Shown here one piece after another: positions 56,400 through 64,000 of a stretch of 64,000 nucleotides of DNA (within the stretch, counting starts at the first letter, position 1; each line of letters begins with the position of its first letter). A program made the translations under genes and the position numbers. The notes under the pieces were generated by a model, which ran no database searches, was not told the DNA's origin, and saw nothing but the letters and a program-made list of their open reading frames with translations. The stretch is from Muntiacus reevesi (Eukaryota; Chordata; Mammalia; Artiodactyla; Cervidae): NCBI RefSeq assembly GCF_963930625.1, contig NC_089249.1:121118480-121182479 (forward strand), read 5' to 3'.

Positions 56400-56567
56400 A
56401 AAGTGAAAGAAAGTGAAAGTGAAGTCGCTCAGTCCTGTCTGACTCTTTGCGACCCTGTGAACTTTAGCCTACAAGGCTCCTCCATCCATGGGATTCTCCA
56501 GGCAAGAATACTGGAGTGGCTTATCATTTCCTTCTCCAGCGGATCTTCCCGACCCAGGGATCAAGTC
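56400..56567 (-). mobile_element. Bov-tA SINE, head truncated
   Basis: A GAAAGTGAAAGTGAAGTCGC tail, GGCAAGAATACTGGAGTGGC body, stopping at GACCCAGGGATCAAG before the head end. TSD AAGCTAAA at 56392-56399 and 56568-56575. Confidence 0.92.
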
Positions 56568-56575
56568 AAGCTAAA

Positions 56576-57049
56576 GCCTGCCCCAAATTAGTGACAAAAT
56601 CAATATGTAAAGCAGAAGGATGATGAGCCAGTTTGGATGAAATCCTATCTGAATACTTTTAAAGCAAGCTGAGTCCTTTCAAGTGATCTGAGTCGGCAAA
56701 CTTCAAGCCAGATATTTCCTGTTAGAGGCAGACTTCTTAGGTTCTAGGTAGTGCTGCCTTTGTAAATATGATAGAATAAGGGGCCCTGAGGGTTATCGGG
56801 GGTGGGGGGGAAGCACTTTCTCTTTCAGGGGTGCCTGATCCACGTACCAGTCATGTGCAGGCTCTGCAGGGCCACCTGCTCTCTGTGGGTCCCCCCAGCC
56901 TTGAGATCAACTTTTGCATCCAGTGTGAATGTAGTGTGAGCTTCCTGCATATCTTCCAAAGGATCCTGTCAACTCACATCCCAGTGTAAGAAACCCCTTC
57001 ACTGCATAGCTCTCATTTTCTCACTTTCCTAGTGCTAAGACCCACAGGA
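56576..57049. other. Single-copy stretch
   Basis: G-rich run near 56798-56810. Nothing else recognised. Confidence 0.4.
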
Positions 57050-57790
57050 GTTTTAAGGCAAGCTGGGTCTGGACAGTGTTATTATAAACTCCCTGAGCAC
57101 CAGAGAGAATCGCATTCCCACACTAGTTTACTGAAAGCAACCTAAATCAAGGGCAGCCAGTATTATATGATTTCTGCTTTCTCCTTTTTATTTTCTCTGC
57201 AAATGCTCGGCGACACTAAGTTGTCCCATTTGATGGGCAATTTGCTTCTGTGCTATGCTGCCATTAGCACTGTCTCCAATGCACTGCTTCTCCCTCAAGG
57301 GGCTTTTCCACCAGAGTTCAAATCTATGGCAGAGCTCTGGCTGCACTCCAACTTCAATGCTCCTGTAAGATATGCAAAAAGAAAAAAAAAGAGAAGTTGG
57401 AATGCCATTGAAAAAGTAGGACACGGCTATCTTTCTATTGAGTTTATTTAGGGATGAAAACTGAGTTCTGTCACTGCTGTAGTTTACAGATGCTTTACTT
57501 CTGTGTAATTGCTGAGGAATTAATGTGATTTAACAGCCACAACAATAAATATAGCCTTGACAAGGTGATTATCCCATAAGACTAAAATCATGATATAGCA
57601 TAAATCAATAGCAGCCCTAAGTATGTCTCTGAACGGGGTATATATTTCTATATTCACTGCGAGATGTTGAACTAATTTTGGAATTAGAAGCTGTATGAAA
57701 TGCAAAAGCTATTTTTCTCAGTGAAAAATTACAGAATATGTATGATGATCACTCAGAATATATATTGCTCATAAAATGAGTAGAACGAAA
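57050..57790. other. Repeat-free block, candidate conserved element
   Basis: No transposon signature. Contains TAATGTGATTTAACAGCC, ATTTTGGAATTAGAAGC and other AT-rich words typical of enhancers. The overlapping frames at 57167-57451 and 57188-57424 on opposite strands have no domain. Confidence 0.3.
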
Positions 57791-58439
57791 AAGAGTAGGT
57801 GAAAGTAGGCAAACTTTGAAATTAGTTCAAGTGTAAACCTCTGCTCCTGAGGGCATGCTTCTCTCTACTTCAGACCAACCCAGCTCAGCCAAGACCCTCT
57901 GACTGTTCTTTTTCTGCCACACTTGTGGACCATCAGCCCATCCAAGAGACCCTTCTTGTGCGAATTGGCCCTTTCAGCCTGTGCTACTAAGGCAAATCAA
58001 TTGATTCTCCTGCCTGAGAGAGCTCTGCCTACTGCAAAAACCTCTTAGAGTCTCTGTGCCTGGAGTTGAGTCATACAGAAAGAGAGGGTTATTGATCAAG
58101 AGAAATCAGGCTTAGCTTGCAAGGGGAAGCTTCCCGGGGAGACATAGGCACTTGATTTTGAAGGTCAATATTAACCACTCTCTTAGCTGTCTGCTAACTA
58201 AGGTAATCCTGTTTGAGCTGGCTTTTCTGGAAGCCTGACTCTGCTCATGTCAACCACTCCCCCTCCAGGGAACCTCCTTGGAGGCAAACTGCTCCTTATC
58301 CCTCAACACCCGACATGCTCAGACACACATCCTTCTCCCCCACAGCCCACTGCACATCACGGGCAGATACTAGACCCCTTCCGACCTCCAGAGCAGCTCT
58401 TGCTTAGTCAAGAGGGCCCTAAAAAATACTATTTAAAGC
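57791..58439. other. Single-copy stretch, C-rich from 58240
   Basis: No gene. The C-rich portion gives long frames on the plus strand (58213-58407, 58247-58444) only because it lacks TA-rich stop words. Confidence 0.35.
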
Positions 58440-59600
58440 CTTAATATATGAAGTGCCTTCTCTCAGAGTTTCCCACTGCCAGATAAGTGCCGCCTTAACT
58501 GCATTTTTGTGAAGTAGCAGCAGTGGCACTTGATAGCTGATTATGTTAATCCTTTAGGGATATTTGAGAAAATATCTGCAGATTCTTCCTATAGGAGAGT
58601 AATCAAGATTGATTCAGGTATCAACCACCGACAGGCCTTCTAACTTACATGTTCTCGGTGCGCCACATATTGTATTTTTACTTTTCAATATTGTACATTT
58701 TTTCCTTTTCACTCCCCCCTCCCGCAGTGCACACAGAGATTTCCTTAGTCACAAAGGATTAAATAATTCACCTATGAAGAATCCTTTTAAAGCATCAGTG
58801 CCTGCGTTGAAAATTGCTTCCCCTCCTTGCTTTTCCTTTTTTTCCAAACAGAACAAAGGAAAGTGTTAATCTTTTGATAATTGACTCTATTTTTACTGGA
58901 ATTTCTCTTGTGATTATTTAATACATCTGCAGTCAATTTCAAACAGTGTCTGTTTTCAGCATCTATCCTCTAACCAGAGACAAGTTGTCCAAGCAGGGGG
59001 GCTGGGGTGGAAACAAAACCCTAACAGTAATGAATGCAGCCCAAAGCACACTGTTTGAAAATGAATTTGGCATTATTTATTTAGACAAAGACATAAATGT
59101 ACTTGCAGCTCTATTTACCACACAGAGCTCTTACAGAGAGTCTGTCTGCAAAGGGACAGAAAACTTCCTACTCTGACGGGCATATCAGTAGGGATTTTAT
59201 TTGTGTCTTCCTGTAAATGCAGGCGAGCTCAGCTATTGATGACTTTAATTCTACAGGCACCAGTGGTTTGTATTTAGCCTGAGAAATAACATTAGGCAAG
59301 TTTATCTGATGAGCCCCAGAAAGTTTCCCCTGTGTGGGATGGACAGCGGGTCCGGTGTGACTACCTTGCTCCTTCTGGAACCTCTTTCCCTTCTCACCTC
59401 CATTTCCCACCTGGCTCCCACAAGTCTCCTGTCTTTTCACAAAAGCAGAGAATTCAACAGATGTACACCACTTCCTTCATTATTTAGGCTGATGCTGCGC
59501 TATCGATTTAGTCAGCGCTGTCGAGGTTGTGAAAATCTGTATTAACACACGGGTTAAATGGAAAAATATTTATTTAATGCTTTTGTTTATTCTTCCTCTT
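58440..59600. other. Repeat-free block left of the CpG island, candidate regulatory sequence
   Basis: AT-rich, no transposons recognised. Near 59485-59535 a CpG group (GCGCTATCGATTTAGTCAGCGC, TGTCGAGG) sits beside GTATTAACACACGGGTTAAATGG. The pattern resembles conserved promoter-proximal elements, but this cannot be verified. Confidence 0.3.
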
Positions 59601-59854
59601 GCTTCTAACCCTGGGAAACACCCAGGGACAGGAGCGGCCCCAGCCGGCCTCTGTCTGGCCCCTTCCCTGGTTAATCACATTTCACACGTCCCTCGTTCTG
59701 GCGGGTGCAGCACCTGATCTCCCCTTTGTCCCTCTCTGGATGAAAGTGTGAGGCTCCGTCATGTCCCCCAGGCACCAAAACAGTTTGCTTTCCTGCTAGA
59801 GGTGAAACTGATTCCGGGAGAAGGCACAGCTGGGGCTTTTAACTCCCCTTCAGT

Positions 59855-60268
59855 AAGTACCCGGCGGCTGCGCTCTTTCACTTTGCATGAAAATAAGACC
59901 GAGGTTGGAGCCGCAACATTTGGCTCCTTACCACGTCGCTGGTAGGGGTAGGGGTGAAAAGGACCCGGGGGCGCGGTTCGCAGTGGAGGAATTAAGCTGG
60001 GAGCGGAGCCGGCTTTTTCGGTAGGAGGTGGCCTGCGCTCCGGATAGAGGCCGCGCTGGGGCTGCTGCAGCATCTGCGGCCGACGACGAAACGTGCTTTG
60101 CAGGAGTGAAAGCGCGGGCGCAGCAGTGAGAGCTGCGGAAACTGTCTTGGGGAGGTGGTGGAAGGGACAGGTCTGTAACAGGAGCTTGAAGAGCGCAGAC
60201 AATCGGGAGCGCGTTGGCCAGGGCATGGCTCACCCTGGACAGCCCCGTGATGACTCCGAGACGCACAT
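59855..60268. promoter_or_regulatory. CpG island, probable promoter
   Basis: I count 34 CpG dinucleotides in about 410 bp, roughly the number expected from base composition, in a window where CpG is otherwise rare. The plus strand is purine-rich with GGGGTAGGGG and GGACCCGGGGGCGCGG. Such islands mark unmethylated promoters in vertebrates. Direction is unresolved: GTAAGT at 59853 is a plus-strand donor word, and a minus-strand donor (GTG/GTAAGG) lies at 59931-59926. The minus-strand frames 59759-60226 and 59928-60266 are open mainly because of GC content and match nothing I know. Confidence 0.65.
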
Positions 60269-61145
60269 CTCTCCCTTCTTCCCCACTGTTCTCAAGGCAG
60301 CCGGCTGACCCTTGCTCTCCAGGGGTTGGCCTGCTGCGAAGTCAGTAGCGGTTCTCGGTGGAACTGAAGTCAGCAGATCCATTAGGTTGACTAATGGTGA
60401 TGGAAGGCTCCGTGGCCATTGGGTTAAGGTGACATTTACATTTGGACACCCTGTGATTACTGGCAGGCACCCCCGTTGCTTGGGAAATGTTCTGGGAGCT
60501 GGGGCTGTGGAGTGCCTCCCTGGGAGGGTGGCAGGGGTGACAGGCGAGCCATGACAGGGAACGAGCTCAAGTGGCAGCCTCTCCGGTGGAGACCATGCCG
60601 AGTGGCAGCCGCTCGCGGGCGCCTGGCAGCGGAAGGCCATGTCCTAAGGTGTTCTGCCGACATCCACCAGAGCAGCTGGCGCCTGGTGGAAGGCAGATGG
60701 TGTTGGATCCCCCAAGTGTCACTGTCTAGCAAGATGCCATGTCCACTGATTAAAAATAATTAAACATTCCTTCCTCCAGTGAAGGAGGATGGCACGGCGC
60801 GCCAGGCAGGGAGGTTGACAATGGCATTATGCAGCAAGACGTGGCAACAGCAGTGAGTGCCTGGGGTAGCAGGTGCGCCTGGCTTGGAGAAGGTGGAGTG
60901 GGAGTGGGGCGCCTGGTTTAGCAGTGACAGCAGGAAGAGTTTAGTGAGGATGCATATGCATGAGGGAGGCATGAACAGATCATATTGGATGACTTTCTAC
61001 TGCTCAGCCTAGTTTATGGAGAACATTTTCCACTTGCTGAACGAAAAGAACACATTTTTATGTATATGACCTAATCAATATGCACTAATCTGCTGGTATA
61101 TGTCTCAATGCTAGGTGCTGCGGATAGAATATATTAATAGATGCT
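60269..61145. other. GC-moderate shore of the CpG island
   Basis: CpG density falls but remains above the window average to about 60800 (CCGCTCGCGGGCGCC at 60608-60622, GGCACGGCGCGCC near 60791-60803). A donor-like GTGAGT lies at 60853. No exon can be defined. Confidence 0.4.
60950..60961. promoter_or_regulatory. ATGCATATGCAT palindrome (MORE-type POU dimer site)
   Basis: A perfect 12-bp palindrome identical to the MORE element bound by dimers of POU-domain (Oct) factors. It lies about 700 bp from the CpG island. Binding is inferred from the motif only. Confidence 0.4.
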
Positions 61146-61159
61146 ACTGTCCATGTCCT

Positions 61160-61384
61160 CATCATCGTGTGTGTGTGTTAGTCACTCAGTCATGTTTGAC
61201 TCTTTGCATCCCTATGGACTTGAGCCCTCCAAGCTCCTCTGTCCATGGACTTTTCCAGGCAAGAACACTGGTGTGGGTAGATATTCCCTTCTCCAGCGGA
61301 TCTTCCTGACCCAAAAATAGAACCTGGGTTTCCTGTATTGCAGGCAGATTCTTTAACATCTGAGCCACCAGGGAAGCCCCTCTC
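61160..61384 (-). mobile_element. Bov-tA SINE with short (GT)n tail
   Basis: GTGTGTGTGTTAGTCACTC tail, AGGCAAGAACACTGGTGTGGG body and head ending GCCACCAGGGAAGCCCC. Probable TSD ACTGTCC-TGT-CT at 61146-61159 and 61385-61398 (12 of 14). Confidence 0.9.
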
Positions 61385-61394
61385 ACTGTCCTTG

Positions 61395-61575
61395 TGCTGT
61401 GCTGAACTTAGTCACCCAGTCGTGTCTGACTCTTTGCAACCCCATGGACTATAGCCCGCCAGGCTTCTCTGATTCTCCAGGCACGAATACTGGAGTGGGT
61501 TGCCATGCCTTCCTCCAGGGGATCTTCCCAGTCCCGGGATCGAACTCAGGTCCCCAGCATTGCAGGCAGACTTGT
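61395..61575 (-). mobile_element. Second Bov-tA SINE at the same site, head truncated
   Basis: GTGCTGTGCTGAACTTAGTC tail, CGAATACTGGAGTGGGTTGCC body, stopping at CATTGCAGGCAGACTTG. TGTCCTT flanks it at 61388-61394 and 61576-61582. Confidence 0.88.
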
Positions 61576-61582
61576 TGTCCTT

Positions 61583-63251
61583 ACTTTGGTTGAATTGACC
61601 CACTTTGTTCCTCCATACATGTATATGTTTTTTTTTTTTTTCTTCTGCAATATTGAGTCTTGGAAAGAGTCTGACCAAAGGGTTCAACATACTGCCTTTT
61701 TTCAGGTGTGCTGTCATGTTTAGGGACTCAGCTGTATTATCACAAATGGGACCACTTTCCAAATCTACCCAGACTCATGAATATCACTATCCTGTCCCTT
61801 TCCCCACACCCTTTTCTCATCCTCATTCAATCCTCTTTCCCTTCCCAAACAATTTCCTGGATATTGTCAGGAACCTCTGAAAAGGCAGGCCACTTTACTG
61901 TGTATCTGTTAATTGTCTTGAATTTGTACAATGCTAATGTGTTTTCCTAAGTTTCTAAGACATATGAAAGATTTTAATGTGGATTGAATAAATTTGATTT
62001 CAGGCAAATTGAAATGTTCTAGTCTCCTGTTAACTCTAAAAAGGAATTTTCTTCTTCCTCTTATTTATGTTTGAAATCATCAGTATTTATTTGATAAATA
62101 TCGACTGTACGAATTCTACATGTCACTCCATTGTAAGAGCAGGGTTATAAGAACAATGTATTATATACATGAAAAAATGAGTAAACTCTTGTAAATCAGT
62201 ATCACTCACTCAAAGGGAAGACTGAGAGGTTTTGGATTGAAGGGGTGATTACAATATGGTAACATTACTTATGGAAGTGAGGTATATACTGGTTCTTGGA
62301 ATTTGGGGTTGCATACATAGCTGTGGTGAGGGATAGAAGCATTTCCCAGGGATGGAGGAAAGATTTCAACAAAGGCATTAAAAAACGAATGAGTGAACAA
62401 GAAAGTATGGCTTGGCTAGTGGAGAGAGCCTACATTTTTAAAAGGAAAGTGAGTACTTCCCTGATCATTACCCAAATAAGGACAACTGCTTACCCAATAA
62501 GGTATTCTTTATCGTGATCTCTGTAGACTGAATGACAGACACTGGAATGTTGACGTTCAGAATTCTACTGTGGAGGACTCTGTATTTTGGCTTTTTCAGC
62601 ACCCATTCTGAACAGTGACCTTGTTTGATTCTTAAATCACAAAGGTTTAGAAAACTAAAACTTAACAATTCCACAAATCCTTTGTATCTAGGACTTCACA
62701 CATGATCTAACTTCTGCTTATTTGATGCCCTCTCGTGAGACTTGCAGGTGGAGATGAACTCCTTGAGTCAGCAACACCAGAGGTGAGACTTGATCACCAG
62801 GTAAATTCAGTGACAGAGGCACCTGGTCCTTTAGGGAAGCCAGGGGAGAATTTCTGGGGTTACCACCAAATGGCTTTGGTGCTGAGCAGTTGTCAGTAAT
62901 GGTCTTTCTACACACCAGTCCTCAGTGATTGGACATTTTTCCAGGTTGCTCTGTTCCTGAGTGTGAATCATCTAAGCCTGGCTTTCTGGTTCTACTTGAG
63001 ATTTTGTAAGTTGTCTAATACCTTTGACTATAACATTTTTCAACCTTAAATTAAGTGGATATTTTTGTCCACAAATAAGAACACTGATTATTATAGTTCT
63101 CTTCTGAGTGTTCCTTCTATCTGGTACCATGTAAATGAAGAAATCTTAAGATACATATGGGTGATCATGTGATACCCCATCTTGCATTGGATGCAACTGA
63201 CCAGATCATGGAAGAGTACCTGACTCAAAGGGGCAAATTGATTGGTTGACT
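61583..63251. other. Single-copy stretch
   Basis: T14 run at 61628-61641. No repeat family, exon or RNA gene recognised. Confidence 0.4.
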
Positions 63252-63263
63252 AGTAACCTAAGA

Positions 63264-63472
63264 AAGAAAGTGAAGTTGCTCAGTCATGTCCGACTCTGTG
63301 ACCCCACGGACTGTAGCCTACTAGGCTCCTCCGTCCATGGGATTTTCCAAGCAAGAGTATTGGGGTGGGTTGCCATTTCCTTCTCCAGGGCATCTTCCTG
63401 ACCCAGGGATCGAACCCCGGTCTCCTTCATTGTAGGCAGACAATTTTACTGTCTGAGCCACTATGGAAGCCC
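63264..63472 (-). mobile_element. Bov-tA SINE, full length
   Basis: AAGTGAAGTTGCTCAGTCATG tail, AGTATTGGGGTGGGTTGCC body, GGGATCGAACCCCGG in the tRNA-like part and a head ending GAGCCACTATGGAAGCCC. The TSD AGTAACCTAAGA (63252-63263, 63473-63484) is 12 bp and perfect. Confidence 0.95.
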
Positions 63473-63484
63473 AGTAACCTAAGA

Positions 63485-64000
63485 GGTGAGCTTAAAGAGA
63501 CTTTTTCCAAACAGGACCAATAATTACATACTCAACCAATATGATCCTCTTTGTCAAGAGGTGCAACTGCAAATATTAAAAAGTCAGTTGACTAAAAAAA
63601 TATGAAAGACTTACAGAAAAAGAAGGCAGACAGTAAGTTCACATATAATGAGAAGCTGAAAGCATAACAGGATATAGTGATCATGGTTAATAGTAGCAGG
63701 ATTAGTAAAAGAATATTAAGAGTTTTAAGGTTATGTCAAGATGGTACCTGCTAGATCCAACTTCCCTTTTTAGATGATTCTGCCTCATCCACAGCTTCCA
63801 GCTTCAGAATGCAGAGCTCGTGGATTCTTTGTTCAAAGAGAGACATAGAATTAGACCAAGGAGCCCATCTGCAGGCTTGCAGGTAATTCATGGAATCACT
63901 GGTGTGAATGTCTCAGCCCTGCAACCAGTGTAATACTAGCCAAACCAATCAGACCAGTTTATTTTCGAATGGGTTGGCAAGTCTATAATAAGAGAATAGA
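63485..64000. other. Single-copy stretch to the window end
   Basis: No repeat, exon or RNA gene recognised. Confidence 0.4.

Noticed and set aside
59759..60226. 155-codon open frame, minus strand, in the CpG island
   Set aside because: GC-rich sequence lacks stop codons by composition. The frame continues beyond the island without changing character and matches nothing I know.

Overview
This window is nuclear DNA from a ruminant. The evidence is its repeat content: six BovB (RTE-clade) LINE copies, about nineteen Bov-tA/Bov-A SINEs built from a tRNA-like head and a BovB tail, and two older CHR-type SINEs of cetaceans, hippos and ruminants. Beneath these lie general mammalian repeats (L1, L2, MIR and MLT1-like LTRs of the MaLR class). 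Cattle, sheep, goat or another pecoran cannot be separated by eye. I found no protein-coding gene, no true tRNA or rRNA gene and no CRISPR array. The longer open frames are BovB reverse transcriptase, its antisense shadow, or chance frames.

Layout. 1-8 kb: one BovB copy with perfect target-site duplications (TSDs), then mostly single-copy sequence with MIR, L2 and LTR debris. 8-20 kb: repeat-rich, holding the longest BovB (about 11.64-13.62 kb, with a broken reverse transcriptase) and a BovB whose 5' part is inverted (14.51-15.66 kb). 20-44 kb: a stack of insertions inside an L1 (23.4-25.2 kb), a TSD-flanked retrocopy of an unidentified transcript (25.89-26.39 kb), further L1s, BovBs and SINEs, and a strong CTCF-like site at 40.71 kb. 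43.0-52.3 kb: more than 9 kb without any ruminant-specific insertion. 53.6-59.6 kb: mostly single-copy, AT-rich blocks with homeodomain and POU-type motifs. 59.86-60.27 kb: a CpG island, the only promoter-like sequence in the window. 61-64 kb: SINEs again.

Interpretation. The parts do not work together as an operon or pathway. The most economical reading is an intergenic or long-intron segment near the CpG-island promoter of an unidentified gene. The insertion-poor interval and AT-rich blocks to its left could be regulatory elements, but conservation cannot be measured here. The best supported observations are insertion histories (TSDs, twin priming, nested and dimeric SINEs, a retrocopy with an L1-endonuclease site). 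No new molecular system is evident.
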